Assembly (NCBI GenBank): GCA_014706295.1
Contig: JACSVZ010000039.1
Coordinates: forward strand, 2,604,001-2,668,000
Source: Lycocorax pyrrhopterus obiensis
Lineage: Eukaryota > Chordata > Aves > Passeriformes > Paradisaeidae
Direction: 5' to 3'
Length of the DNA: 64,000 bases
The notes under the pieces: generated by a model
What the model saw: only the letters and a program-made list of their open reading frames with translations
Database searches by the model: none
Told to the model about the DNA's origin: nothing
Program-made: the position numbers and the translations under genes
Part shown: piece after piece, positions 38,731 through 53,024 of the stretch
Layout: each line of letters opens with the position of its first letter
How positions within the stretch are numbered: the stretch's first letter is position 1

Positions 38731-38830
38731 TGTGGAGCTTACTGGTTAGAACACTGGGCGAGAAGTTAGAAGTCCCAGTTTGTGCATCAGTGGCTGTTTA
38801 GAGATTCAGCCTCATCATTGAGTTGACTGA
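38731..38830 (+). mobile_element. MIR-like SINE head (tRNA-derived part), decayed
   Basis: 'actggttagaacactgggcg' followed by 'agaagttagaagtcccag' resembles the tRNA-related 5' part of MIR/CORE-SINEs. It lies directly after a short (GA)n run. The similarity is short and old. Confidence 0.4.
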
Positions 38831-39757
38831 GAAAATTGACTGTTCAGTATCAATATGAAACCATTTATTGGTGCAGGGGCCTTCAGTCCAGGTATCACCC
38901 CCTGTAACGGGGGCTATATAGATATCCTCACTCTGTTTTGCTCCCTATAGTCCAGCAGTCCGAAAAATTGAATTGTTTTGTACATACGAGACTGGCTTAA
39001 AGGACAGTTTTTCATATGTTGGTAAACAGAGAATTTTACAGTGAGATGGCACCTAAAGAAAAAACTGAATCCATGACTTCTACTTGCCTTGTACTGCAAT
39101 CACACAGCTAGTGCAGAAAACATGGAGCATCCCTTCCTAGATGAGATTTTCATGGCATGGCTGAGCTTTTCCTACCCCTTTAGACTGTACGCCAGGGCTG
39201 TGATTCCCAAGAAACTGAAAACCTTTCCCTTCACAGAAATAGAGATTAGCACAAAAAGTAGTGATGGTGAAAATTAATGCTGAGTGCTACATAGTTTACA
39301 TTTTACAGTAGTAAAACTACTTCCTGCACCTGCTGCTTCTAATTAATTCACCAACCTCTACAAGAGGCATACAAGTTTTCCTACTGATTTTCTACCTACC
39401 TCTGATACAATCTTATAGTCAGTCATCTCAGCTAACAGATGAACAAAATGAAAGCAATTTTGAAGTTAACCTTTTTTCCCTTCAAATTCTCTTTGTACTC
39501 TTCCACAAAGCAGTGCTCATTAAAATGAGAATGTTTTACTGTTGCAATACACCTGAACGTATCATTCAGAAGAAAAATAACAAGGGCTAAGATCCTCTTA
39601 CATGGTATCTGCAATGAAGTAATGCCTGCAGGTTTCCAACTGGGCTCAAAAATAATATGATACAGTTTTAGTGTAAAGCAGAAAACTGCTGCTGCTCTTT
39701 ATAACTGCACATATATTTGCAATAAATTTCCTTGACATGTTATATTTAAATATTATA

Positions 39758-39779
39758 TCATTTTGAAGCTTCAAAATGA
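39758..39779. repeat. 22-bp perfect palindrome
   Basis: Arms TCATTTTGAAG and CTTCAAAATGA meet without a spacer around AAGCTT. It is flanked by AT-rich sequence in the intron between exons C and D. Confidence 0.9.
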
Positions 39780-42700
39780 AGTATATTTTCAGTGCAATCA
39801 CTTCTCTTTCAACTCTGTATATTAAATCTTATGTAACATTTCTTTTCCAAGGTGCACTATTTATCACATTAGGAGAGTTGCTGACGTTTGCAGCAACTTC
39901 ACTAGCAATTACTAAAGAGTAAGACTGGTTTTTTTAAACATTAATAGCAGCTAGTTTCAAATGCCAAAAATCTCTGCACTGTCCTTGCCTGCATTACAAA
40001 AACAGAAGTCTACAAACAGCTGGAATGCACTTCTTCCATTCACTTTACCACCTGTGGAGCTGTTACTTCTTGCACACCAGCAAAAGGAGAAAAAAGGGGT
40101 ATGATGAACTGCAGATGTGTTAACCTCAATGGGAAGAACATAGACATAAACCAAGAGTGTACTTCACAAATAATTCCACAGCTCCTTAATGACTAACAAT
40201 GCTAGCAATTTTACTGATTATAAGGCACATCTTAGAAGTCATTTAACAGTCCATTATAATTGGATTATCTTCCATATTAAGAAGTATTTATATTTCTAGA
40301 TTTAACTCCCAAAACCATGAAGAATACAAGAGTTCAGAGCTTTGAAAATTGAATGAGTGTGCTGTCCTTTGACTACAAAAAAAGCCCCAGGTGACTAACC
40401 TTGACAAATATATACCTCATTATGTGCTTAAAATGAGGAAATTAAATGAGAAAATAAAATAGGCATTAAAATGAGGTCATTAATGTGAGGAAAGAGAAAT
40501 CCAGACCACATGCATATAATCATCCAGGGACTTATGCAAGTCTTGAGACTGCAGCTATCTTTTGAGGCACCATACTCTAACAAGGAAATTTGTCAGAAAA
40601 CACCGAATCCTGCACAAAGCACCTTGAGTTTTATGATTGCTCACACAGAGTTCCTCTGAATGCTGTGGGTGTTCACAGCCCACCTTGGGGTGCTCAGGAC
40701 TCATCACTGACTCCCACCAGCTTCTGTCTTAGGAGCAGCTCACACCGTGGTCCAGAGCCCACTAAGCACCAGTGATTCTAAATAGCTCTTCCTATAATTG
40801 TATCCAGCTACTATGAACACCGCTCAACTTCCGAACAGGGAACAGTAAAAACGAGCAAGTCAAACCAGGAGGAAACTGCAGTGAAGCCCACAGGTCAGAG
40901 GAATGGAACTCACTACATTTTGTGAAATCCAGACAGTAGTGGAGCGACTACCATCTTGATATGACATACAGTAAAGAATTTTTTTCTTCAAGGTTGGTGA
41001 AGGGGACCAAAAGAAGATTCTCACCACATCTATGTCCAAAAGCATTTTATATACACAGCCCTAAATGCCTTGCCCAGCATGACATAAAACTTAACATAAT
41101 CAGCCTCCTATCAGCCCAAGTATCCTACCCGGCCTCTCCTTTAGACATTTACTGTTAACACATAAGAGTTAAGACAGCAACTATGGAGTTAAATCCACAG
41201 TGCCACTGAACAAATGCCATGATTACACTTTAATGCTAAATGCTTTTCAATCATACACAGTCTTAAGTCAGTAGTGCATCTAAATATAGAGTGATATCCT
41301 CTTAAAGTACATCCTACAGTGCTCTAGTCAGTAACTCTCTTGAATAAACAGACCTTCCAAAAAAAACGGAAAGCTGGAGCAGCTGCAGCATAGTGTTTGT
41401 GTTCTGTGTGTGGCATCTGGAATAAAAAAACTTGCTGTATTTTAAATTAAAAGGCCAATTAAGTCATACTGTAATTTACCTCTGTGCAAATCCGGAATTA
41501 TGCCACCCACGTTTTTATTCTCTCAAGCACTGAAACAGTGAAAATATGTGCACACTAGCCACTATAGCCTCACCAATACGTAAGAAAGAAGGCAGACATA
41601 TTTAAAGCTCTTCTTTAAACCCTTTTGACAAATCCTCAGAGGTCTGACAGTTTTTTAAATTTCTTTTTTTTGTTTAGCTTATTAGAAGTTAACTGTCTCA
41701 CATAAATTATGGAGCCTTTCCACTGCAATGGAAGGAAATGAGGATGTGAGCTCTCTTAAAGTCTCAAAACAACTAGAGTGGAACAGCCATGAACACATAT
41801 ACAAATATTGCAGGGCAGATAGTTACCTATTCAAAACTCATTAATGGCTGTTCAAACCAGAAACCTGCATGGTGCATGCTTGGAAAACTATTGCTGGCTT
41901 ACTGAAACTAGAAAATTGAGAAACGGAGTGGGAAAACTTACAAAACTGTAATGCATCAGAAATGGACTGGAAATCACAAAGGACAGATTACAATATCTCT
42001 TTTAAAAACGCTTGTTTTAATACAAGAGAAAACTTATTTAACTTTCAGGAATTATTTTGCATATGCATAATTAACCATTGCAAATATGATCCAATCCCAT
42101 ATGGAAGGAAAATTTTTGAATGGTTTAGAGAATTTTGTATGTAATAAAACAAATATATGTGCAAATGCTAAAATATTGGAAGAATCAAATCCATGTGTGT
42201 TGATTGCTCTGAAATGCAGAACAGACTATTTTCTCAATGTGCAGCACAGTATAATTTCTCTAATAAACATTTATTTTTTGAAGCAATGGGCAAACACTGC
42301 TATTTGGGAAAGAAAGAAGCATTTTTGTTAAAGAGGGACAAACTCTACTTGCAACTGCTTTTTCTTTAATAGTCAGTTAATATTTATTTTTCACTATTCC
42401 AGAATGTCTATTATACCACTTAGCATTTTTTATTTTTTTATTTAAAGTAAGTCTTGTTTCTGCAGCCTTCGAAGACTTTTCACAGATTTTGGCAGCAGAA
42501 ATTGGGTAGTCTTTGGTTCTTAGAAGTCTCAGTCATCAGCTTTACCATGCCAGCCGATATGACTTACACCATTTTCAATAGAGCTGTCCAAATCTTCATC
42601 TATCTTGATTATTATCTTCACTCTTTCACCATTTTCTCAGGGCAGAGAAAGACAGGAGCATAAGGTTTGCTTTGGTAACGTTTTAAAAGTGATGACTATC

Positions 42701-43685
42701 ACCATAGTGAAATGAAGCAAACAGCCACATCACTGAATAACATAGAGTGTTAGAATGGGCTAATATAATTCCTTCTCAGCACTTAAAAATAAATTCTAGG
42801 TTGGACCATCTCATCTGGGACTCCAACATCATAATGCAGAAAATACATGAAAAGTTAAAGATTTAAAGTCCAGGGCAATTCTTCTTACCACCATTTTAGC
42901 ATGGAAAAAAGTACATGCCTGTCAGAACACAAGGTACTCCAAAAATATTTCTCTTATAACAACTGACAGAGAATTTGCTTCTTCAAAATTTTCCTCATAC
43001 TTTTAGAAAAAAAATTCTGAATAAAATAATTTCAGTGTTCTTTTCATTTAGTACTCATCATGCTTTCAATTTTCATTTAATTTCCACATGTATTTAAAAC
43101 CAAAAGAAGATCCTAGAAATCTCAAGGTTCTAAGGATAAGAGAAATTTGTAACATTGGAGGTTGATGTTTTCTAACTACTGTTCAACCATACATTGGATC
43201 TACACTGATCAAATAAGAAAAACATATTGGAGAGCAAAAATTATGCTTATGATAAATATTAGAGAGTTAGGATTAAAAAATACATTTCAGAATGATAAAC
43301 GCACAAATTTCAATCAATCTGTAAGCATATATAATCTAAATCAGAAAACTGGCCTTTGACTCTGAACAAAGGTCTCTGCTCATCCTGGCAAAAGCCCTCA
43401 GATTGCATATTGCCCCTCTCTCCTGAAAACTTTATCAACCCTATTTTGACTACTTTTTCTAACGTGTTAAGTGGTTGGGAAGTACCACAGAGACACACTG
43501 CATCTCACCCTCTGCCCTGAGTGGACCTCTCTTGAAGGTAACAGCAAATCCAGTAGCAAATGAGCTGTGCTAGTTAAACAAATTCTCACTTCTGATAGAG
43601 GACCTACTTGGAAATTTCCATCCCAGCTGTTGAGTATTTTTAATAGCACTGACATCCCACAATTTGGCCATTGAGGACCTAAAGC

Positions 43686-43714
43686 CTTGTTTCTCTTGTT
43701 TCTCTTGTTTCTCT
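43686..43714. repeat. 9-bp tandem repeat CTTGTTTCT, about 3 copies
   Basis: Three consecutive exact units within a pyrimidine-rich stretch. Confidence 0.9.
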
Positions 43715-44631
43715 TCCTTTTGAGAACTGTTCATTTAAGTTCTTATTAAAGTTGTCTGCATATTTAACTGCAACAAGATCCTGAACCAATCTTTCGAATC
43801 TGTTAGATGTTAAAAGTTAGCCACCAAATTTCCTATTTAACCATTCCTAAGTAAATTTCTGATTTTGTTTTAGATGAGTACCTCACTTATACATTATTTT
43901 AACCTGTATCTCCAGGAGCATCCATCTCCTCAGAGCTTGAATTGTAAGCAGCAGTGCAGATGTGCAAGACATTTTCAGCAGTTGGCTTAGAAGCCTATAC
44001 AGTTCAAATCATAAAGTTATGGGCTATCATTTTAGCCTTATCAAGAAAACAAAATCCTCTACATAACTTTGTGAACATAATTTCAATATATTCCATTACC
44101 ACAGAAACTCTTTACACTTTTATTAGAAAAGAAAATCAAAGTAATCAGTAGGTACCTCAAGAAATGAAATACGTTATCTCTGACATTATTAGGATGCAAA
44201 AAAATCATACAAATATGAGAACATCTGCAAGGGATTGGGCCTAGTTCTGTCTAGCTCTCTACATATCAGACAGCAACAAGGGCCAACCTACTCTTTCATG
44301 GCCTACTTTTCCAAACTCCAGGGATTTGAAGTCTGAGGACTTCCTAAGCCAGAGGTGACAAGTCTTTGTTTAACAGCTGTTGAAGGATCTTTCTTTCCTG
44401 TACTAGTTTTTAAGTATTTTGGTTTTTACAGATTCATTTTAGGCGATGTCAAAGACTAAGTCTAATGCACATCAGATGGGGGCAAAAATGATGCCAAAAA
44501 GCTATTACTTGAAGACATTTCTGTCAGGCTTTAAAATACAGTGTTCTTGAAGGTTATATAATATCTTAAATAAACAAGTTTATGCCTTCAATTTTCAAGC
44601 CAAAGTATCAATCCAATGCTACTGACTTTAC

Positions 44632-44744
44632 CTTGGTATATTGCTCACGCTCATGTTCTTGGCTAGAACCAGACCCTGATGTCTGATTATAACGGTGCAC
44701 TTTCATTTTCATCTGTCTCGTTCGCTCCTCCACTACTAAGCTTG
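44632..44744 (-). CDS. RIMS1: RIMS1 exon C, basic linker segment (113 bp)
   Basis: The acceptor is gtttttgcag and the donor ATATACCAAG|gtaaag. Two bases (CA) complete the Ala codon begun in exon B or, if used, in the candidate microexon; 37 full codons follow and the exon ends on a codon boundary. The peptide runs SLVVEERTRQMKMKVHRYNQ then TSGSGSSQEHEREQYTK. The EERTRQMKMKVHR core is shared by RIM1 and RIM2; the tail HRYNQTSGSGSSQE follows the RIM1 form. It is a charged, probably partly helical segment followed by a Gly/Ser stretch, with no domain. The 113-bp length is not divisible by three. Known of the family: this part of the linker is heavily alternatively spliced. Confidence 0.93.
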
Positions 44745-46353
44745 CTGCAAAAACACACAATGAAAATCAATTAAAAATAGAGAAAAATTTTTGGAAAAAA
44801 CAAAGGTTTAGCAACAATTTTAGCTTATTTCCATTTCAACAAAACAAAGAAAGGTACAAACATGTAGAACAAGCAGGGTGTAAACACAGAACAAAGGAAC
44901 ACTAATATCAAGAAATCAACCACTTTCATTGCGAGAATCTTTACCTGAAAATGGGCAGACATCCCAAATTCTACACATAATCAAGCTGGTGCAACAGATA
45001 CGAAAAGAGTGAAAAAATTTAGGTGGCAGGCTGAATTATAATCCTGTTAAATATTCTGGATGCAGGGGACATAAATCCATGATCATCTAAGCATGTGTTT
45101 GTTTAAAGGTAGAAAATATTACAGTAGTATTCTAAGAACTAATGCATTAAACAGGTACTAAAATTTATTTTTAAAGTAATTAACTCCTCCTACTATCTTG
45201 AAACGTAGCAGTTTAACAGAGCTAAGACTATTTGAGAGAAATAATTTCTCCATTCAACCAGTCCTATCAAAATACACTAATCTTCTAGTAGGTTTTTTTT
45301 TTTTAAACAAGAAGTCCTTTAAAATCACTACTTTGCTCTGTCATGTTTACCTTTATTTCAAATAAATTATTTTTGTGTGTGTTTTCAACTTCCATGTGGC
45401 AGTGTTTCTTTAAAAACAGAAATCTTACACCTTCAAGAAGTTGTGGTATAAAGAGCATCTTCTTCAATTTGAACACGTTATGGCAACTAATATTGGCTGT
45501 GCCTGCCATGGGCAGATGACCTTGCACTAACAGAAAGAGAGGTGTAAAAGCCCCTGGGCCAAGGCTTCCTCAAAGTCAGTTAACCTTTGTGGTAGTGAAT
45601 AAATTTCAGAGGGAACTATATATTCTGCTGTTCTTAAACTTGGTAACATTTTAAATTCAAAGCAATACAGGTAACATCAATACCATGAAAACTGGCACAT
45701 TTTAACAGTTCTAGAACTAGACCCAAAAATTTATCAGTAACTATTCTAAATCACAGGAGTATTCACGATGTTCATGGTGGTTTAAGAGGTTATAACATCC
45801 CAGAAACACTTCTTTTAAGTTGGAATTTTTTATGTGTCACAAATTTAATTTTATTTGAGGCAACCTCCACAAAATCTTCTGCTTTTGTGTCAACCAAGGA
45901 TTTATATTACTCTCTTGAAAACAACTAATTTTATAAGTCAAAGAGCCCCTCCCCAGATCAGTGATGGGAGAGAGACACCTATATTAAAGCTACATGTAAT
46001 CAACTTGCAATCACAAAACACAGAGAATTTTAAATTACTGGAAAAGAAGTACGCTATGTATTTTCAATTAAGAAGTACTAAAGCTCTCATGTACGGATTT
46101 TATGCTGTTAGTTCACTGTGGCATTCTTTACACGTTTATTCCTTTTGTCTGTGCTTTGCCAGCACAAAGATACAAGGCCGAAAAAAAAAAAGCAGTACAC
46201 TCAGGATTGGATATTTTAAACTGTAAGCTACTGCACAAATCACAATTGTGCCTGCACGTACCATTTGTAACATGCTTGTGGAAATGACAGAATGTCTGTG
46301 CGCTGGTTGGGTGTGAAAAAATATACGAAGGCATCACTGTGAATTCCTTCCAC

Positions 46354-46375
46354 ATTTCTTATTTAAAAATAAGAA
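46354..46375. repeat. Inverted repeat, 10-bp arms
   Basis: Arms tttcttattt and aaataagaaa are separated by two bases. The AT-only composition makes chance occurrence plausible. Confidence 0.8.
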
Positions 46376-48127
46376 AATTAAGTACAACAAACTACATTAA
46401 AATTCTGCTACAACTACAAATTTCAGGCGCGAAATAAAGTTATCATAATCTTCAATCTCCCATATCCAGAGTCCAAACTAGCAAATTCTGCACATGCAGA
46501 ATGTCACACTGGGCCCAGCAATTATTCCAGATGACTAATTATGTCAGTAAATGTGTACCTTAATTGCAATGAGTCCAGTTCCACCATCAGATATGCAGGC
46601 ACAGCTCCAATTACTTCAATGGAAGTTGCATGGAGGTATCTGAAGGCAAAATTGAGCACTTTAGGTGAAATTTTTAAAGATGGCCTCTTATTTTAAGGAC
46701 GGATATGAAAGGATTAAGATATATCAATTAGGAACTGAAGTAAAAGAATGGATATCTTAATCCTGTCATACATGCATGAAATAGACTGACGATACGAAAT
46801 CAGAGGGAAAAATGAGACCCCTTTAAAAATTTAGCCCTATATGTGTATGGTGCACAGATTAGAGTTACTCTAAAATATAACCCTTTCATTGTGTGAAGTT
46901 TAGGTCCTCTACCCTGTCAACTGTATGTTATACTAAATAATATATATGATATGTTACCCTGTATTACCTGTGATACCTGAGAAAGAATATTCTATTATGT
47001 AATGAAATGCTATTTCAGAGGTTATTACTTCAGTCAAGATTGAGCAAATAGTCAACCTTAATTCTGTAATTCTTGATTTTTGTTATGTTTAAATCCTTCA
47101 GCTTAAGACGCTTATCTTCTGGTTTTAATTTATATATATGATTATATCAAAGAACATTAGAACAATTAGTGAGGACAGTGAAGTAAATCTAAATTCTCTA
47201 ATGGAGAAATTTGATTCTGTGCATGAAATAAAATGTAATTTAGCACCAATTAGCTTTGAATTTATTTCTAAGCATGCAGTTGCATGAAACTACTCTAGAA
47301 AATCCAACTGTGTTCTTTCCAGCTTTGTTTACCATGCACATCTGAGCATATGTTGAACATAGCTCAGTTCTGTGATGGAAAATTTTATCTGCCTGACTAG
47401 TGGCCTGGTAAAACTTTTACATGTTAATCATGAGAAGCAGAAAAAGAGTTTAACAGGGGAGCAAAAGCACATTAGCAAAACTGTAACAACCATAGGTAAC
47501 AACACCATACGATCACATCGCTTTCTTGAACACGGCTGGTTACCACAGGTAACAAAAAACTGACATAAAATGTATTTCAAGAACTTAGCCTGCCTCTTAG
47601 AAAAATATGGATCTACTTTCTTTTAGGACCCCAATATTTACAGAGTGATTACTGGAGGTCTTGAGAGGTAGAACTACACAGTAATTTACAGATCACAGCA
47701 CTAATCCCAACACCTTTAAATTCTAGAGTGGCCCTAGAATAAAAAATGAAGATTTACCATAAGTGTCTCAAAATAGTGGTACAACTACAATCAGTATCAG
47801 GTGTGTAAACGTGTTATTCTCTGGGTCAGAAGTCACACTTCAAAGAGCTGTAACTCTCATCTCTTCAAGAGCTGATGATTCAGATGTGAGATTAATCAGT
47901 GTAAAAGTAATTGAGAGAACTCATTGATCAGTCTGCTTAAATAAAGGGTGCAAATTTATAGCCAAAGATTTTACTACTAGTAAACCACGGGAAGGTTAAC
48001 AACAATGATGTACATAAACAATCAAGCCATGCAGGAGAGAAAAGACAGACATATGAATGGAATCAAAATGTTATATTTCAATTCCATTAATCGATTTATA
48101 AACCAGTCTGACTCCTGTAATCCCAAG

Positions 48128-48425
48128 TGTACTGGGTCTGGCTGGGATGGAGGCAGTTTTCTTCACGGCTGCCTGTTCTTCCAGTTGTGACTAAGTGCTG
48201 GTACCACACCAGTGTTTTAGCAATTGCTGAGCAGTGCTTGTACAGCACCAAGGCCTTCTCTGTTCCTCATGCTGCAGCCCCCTGCCCTGTCCTGGCTTCC
48301 CCCTGCCCCCAGGTAGGCTGTGAGAGGAAAAAGGTGGGATTGGTGACCCCAACTGACCAAAGGGACCATTCCATATTGTATATCATCATACTCAGAAATA
48401 AAACTGGAGGTAGCCTAGAATATGC
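48128..48425 (+). mobile_element. Decayed avian LTR (ERVL-like), 5' part recognisable
   Basis: It starts with TGTACTGGGTCTGGCTGGGATGG-type sequence, then shows the block order of a common bird LTR: a thymine-rich segment, 'agcaattgctgagcagtgct', 'accaaggccttctctg', 'cccaactgaccaaagggacc', 'attccatat', 'atcatcatactcag', and a TATA-region remnant 'aaataaaactgg'. The match is to a family consensus I remember, not a search result. The TATA box looks mutated. No clear 3' CA end or target duplication was found, so the copy is old or truncated. It is antisense to RIMS1. It is GC-richer than its neighbours. Confidence 0.65.
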
Positions 48426-51400
48426 AATTCTCTAAGACACTACTTGAAAGAGGCATGGAATAAACTAAAGAAAATAGCTACAGATCTCATTTGCAGCCTG
48501 TAAAGAAAATTAGGACAGACTAACAGTTGTTTTTTTCTTAAAGGAGATAGCCACTTAATTTTTCTAAGACTTTACCTGTTTACTAAGATTTTGTTGCTAG
48601 TCATATTCCTTTTAATATATGAGCATTATGTTAAGATTTATAGAGTTACATCTGGTGCCACTAAGGAGTTGACAGCCCTCATCTTTATTACTACCCTCAG
48701 AAAACTACTATGGGCATGTTTTAACCCCTAAATGCTGTTTAACTGAGGCAGAAGTTAGCACTGGCTAGAATCCTAAATGTTCAGAATATATGCTACCTTT
48801 TCAATTATGTGCAAAATAACACAACAATAATCAATATACTATACTAATATGTCAGATGTAGTAGGGCAGATAAAGTTTTCGTTTTTTCTTTAATCAAACT
48901 TTTCTAGACAGAATGTGTCATATGGCATATTTCCCTTATCCACAGAATATGAATCTAACAATTCAAGAAATATGACTTTAAAAGAAATGAAACTTGCATT
49001 AGCATCAACAACAGACCAACCCTATGAAAATCATTGAGAGCTGCAAAAGCAGCACTAATAGTAGTGGCCAGTGCAAAAGAAACAGAAGTAATTTTAAGGT
49101 CTAAAGCTCTCTAAGGTTTGAAATGGGGTCTAAACTTTATACGATATGCAAAATTTCTCAAATGACATGATGCCTTAAACACCCATCTATTAGGCTGATA
49201 GCATAATGTATGAAACTTACGTGGGATCATTTAGACAAAGATTGTACCACCGGCAGCAATAATGAACTAGCAAGGAACAGCAAAAATGCGGTAGCTGCCT
49301 TTCTAGCTCTAGTTTTTTATTCCTGAGCTTTAACTCTTTAGATATCCACCTCTTTCATATTGCAACATTCATCAAAGAGACTCTACATTCTGAAAATTTT
49401 GGAAAACAGTGCATCTCGTCAATAAATAACATCTAATAAGAACCCCCTCACAGATTTCAAAAAAAGGTCGGTAAGCCAGATAAGTAATAAGATATATGTT
49501 TAAAAAGTCAGGTGCTTAAGCACAGGAGCAAATTTCCATCACTTGCAGTCATTAAGTGAAAATACCTTTCTAAAGGACATTCTTGCTCAAAGCCAAGTAT
49601 GGTCTTAATGCCAGAATGACTGGTGACAGTATCTGTGATTCAAACTGATAACCACACTGTGCTTTTCTAGAAAACCTAAGGATGTTTTAGCAGTGGCTGT
49701 ACCATTTTCTGTAATGATGAAGTCTGCAACAAATACAGATTTTTTTCTTGAGGCACTTCATATTTCTGTTCAAGACAGTCAAGACAGAAAGAGGAGGTGC
49801 AGGCAAACAGTATGACTTGAGAAACCTCCAAGTCTTACCTGCACTATTAAATGTCAGAGTAAGCTACAAGAAGAAACTGTCATCAAGATTTCAGATAGCT
49901 GTAACTCTTTCCAGAATATATCACTCATCCATCCTTTATGATGCAAACTTTAAGAGGAAAAGTCTAGAAGTCTAAAATGGCACAAAGATTTCTTACATAA
50001 TGAAGTACTGAAAAGTAAGTTGAAGTGAAAATTTATCTCATAAACATATCTCATAATAACAGTGTTTCTGGGGCAAACCCAACAGGTTCAGGCAGGGGAG
50101 CAGAGAACTGCACTTATTCCAGAAGACAAGAGAGGTCTGACCTACTCTTCAATTTCAGTCTTCATATTAAGAAGAAAAGTCAAACAGTGAAAAACAGCTA
50201 CAGCTATAGTGCAGTCTAGAAGAATGTGCACACCCTTTCTATATAGCAAAAGCCAGCAGGCTTATCTGTCTGTGCAACTTAGATGCCCTGTGGATGGGAA
50301 TCAGGGGAAAAAAACCTATCTTGTTTGAGGAATTATATATGAAATAATTTTAAAAATCTGGTTTGAGAAGTGGCAGCTGAAGAGGAAACTCGGCGGAACT
50401 TATGTCCGTAAGAGAGACAGGGGAATAAAGCAGCAACGAGATTTGGATAGGAGAATCCTCTAGTGCAGAGATGGCTGTGTGGCACAGAAAAGAGAAGTCA
50501 CACTGGTACTGGACCAGGATGATCCATTTCAGAAGTAATACAGAGAGTCTCTAGCTCATTTCTTTTGATCCTTCAGGATGAGTTTTGCAGTATGCACACA
50601 CAAAATATCCTTGCAATAGGTTTCCTGCCTTTAAAAATTCACAGCAAACTCTACCATGAAATTTAAAAAGCACAGAAAATCATGAGCAGAGAAATGTTTT
50701 GAAATATAAGTAACACTGAAAAATCAATTTGTTGCCAAGATGAACTTGCTATGACTTCTTTGAATAAACAACTTCAAAAAGTAATGGCAACATGCAGATA
50801 GTGAGGGAGATGGCTCTGAACCCTGCCCTGCCTGACCAGAACCTGCTGTAGCTATTTCAAGTTCGTGTGCATGGATTTCCTTTCCATGGGAGCTGATACT
50901 GCTCTGGACCTCCTCTCAATCATAATTAAGGCATGACCAAGGCACATATGCAGATTTCCAAGCTGGGAGATGAGCTTGGATCTCTCAGGCATGGTGGCCA
51001 TCTTGAGTTTAAGAACTCACTCCAGAAGGAAGATAAGCCAATGTAGAAACCTGAACTGGCTGATGCAACATTCAGTTCTTTCTCAAAGAGTTTCAGGGGT
51101 GATCCACAGAGAAGCTTCTATATAAAAGGAAACAACAAGAAAAGAAACACAGACCTCTTAAAAGTTGAAAAAAAAAAAAACACCACTGATTTTGGCAGCA
51201 AAAAAGTCAGCATTTTCAAAATCTGCTGAAGACGTTACAGCAACATTTTCCATGGATTACATGGAACAGACAGTTGCTTTGTTGCAGACTTATTTGGTCA
51301 GTGTTGTTCACTTCTGTAGTATATGCTTTCCCCCATATTTATGTCTCCTTCCTCATAATGTCCTGTAACTCCCCCATCCTCATCTCCAATTCACCTATTG

Positions 51401-53024
51401 TCTATTCTTTTTACCTCTTGTCAGAAGTGACAGTGGGCTACTGGTGTAAATTAGCTCAAATTAAGATGTTTATGGTCCCCCGATCTGCCAGCACTTCACT
51501 CTTCCTGCTGCTCTTCTTTTGCCCAGTTCTTTTTAGCCTCTGGGTTTAATCTGCAATCAGCTCCCTTGAGCTAGAGGAATCTGTGCATGTAAATATCCCA
51601 CCACTTTCTACACATGCCAAATCTTGGGCCAGATCTATCCAAATCTTGTGGAAACAAGCTCTTTTACAAACCTGTTACAGACAGTCTACTTTGTCTGCAT
51701 AAAGTCCATTGTTTTAAACAAAAAAACATCCACTGCAGCCCAAATCTTGACAGAGGCATAACCAACAAACAGGTAAGATTGATTTCTACTGTCCTGTTTG
51801 AGAGAAATATAAATACTGAGACAGAAATAATTTGTAAAATCAACCACTCTTAGCATTTTCTTAAGACATTTCATAGTATATTCTAAACACTGCAAAAATA
51901 ACATGTGATTGCTAACATCTAAGTTACACATTTATTTTTCATCTCTTTTTAACATTATCATGAAAACACACTTGTGTATGTTTAACACGGATGTTGGAGC
52001 TCATAGCTAGTGGAGCAGCTGCTTTATTTTTACCTAATCATTCATACCTTCGGAAAGCAAAGTATTGGCAGGAAATACTTTGATTCAAGTTCAACTCACA
52101 CTTTGGCTGTGACCCACCCAAGCCTGTATTCAGATCAGAATCTCCCAAGATGAGCAGGACGACATAAAGGTTAGAAAAGGTTAATCAGTACTAGGGATGC
52201 AGCATCATATTTTGATTGTAACATTAAAAGGGTGGGGTGTTTTTTTAAAAATTTTTTTCTCTACAAGCTTCATTTGCATTTTGATATAATTTCTACTTTC
52301 AGCTAAAACGAAAAAAAAAAAAGAGACTTTTCTGCAATGTGGCCTTGACAGAGACATAACAGACTACAGTTTTCACTTTGTGGGACAGCCTTAGATACCT
52401 GTTGTTTGAGCTCACCGATTCTCTGGTATCAGCACAGGCACACAGAATTCATAAGAGGTCAAATTCATGGGAGGTGAGCATTATATGTCTGCCCCTAAAA
52501 ACCTGCCCTACAACAGGAGTAACTTTCTGACATGGGACTGATTGGAAATAGAACAGAGCTCATTCTTCAGTATCTCTCTGCATACAAAAAATAGTTTCTG
52601 ACTATCATCACCTTCAACTATTCCTAAGCCCACACCTAGGAAACATCCTTCACAGCTGCCAAGGACCGTGGCTGCATCACTAGAAGTATGTGCTGTGCAG
52701 AACTCAAGAACAGTTTAGCAAAAAATCTTAAGTCTTTGTGCAAACTTTAACTCAATCAAAGCACCTTCTGAGCCATGAAAAATATCACGATTAGCCCTGT
52801 TAAATCCAGTATATTGCATTTCAATAGGAGCATGGAAAATCATGAGAGAAACCATTTTCAGATTGTAAAGAATCTGAATCAGATAGCATGGAGATATTTG
52901 AGAAACAACCTTTTTGCATGCTAACACTGTTAAATAAAACCTATATACTGATATGGAGTATATTGAGGGAAAAGGCAGTATAAACAGTTGCCAAACATTT
53001 GTAAAAAATTACATAAATATTTAC

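Larger units (their letters stand above)
35900..44631 (-). other. RIMS1 intron between exons C and D (8.7 kb)
   Basis: It holds an orphan open frame at 38307-38582, a MIR-like SINE head at 38731-38830 beside a short (GA)n, a 22-bp perfect palindrome at 39758-39779 and a 9-bp tandem repeat at 43686-43714. No other exon was recognised. Confidence 0.8.

Noticed and set aside
45855..46226. 123-codon plus-strand open frame
   Set aside because: No recognisable family or start context; probably chance.
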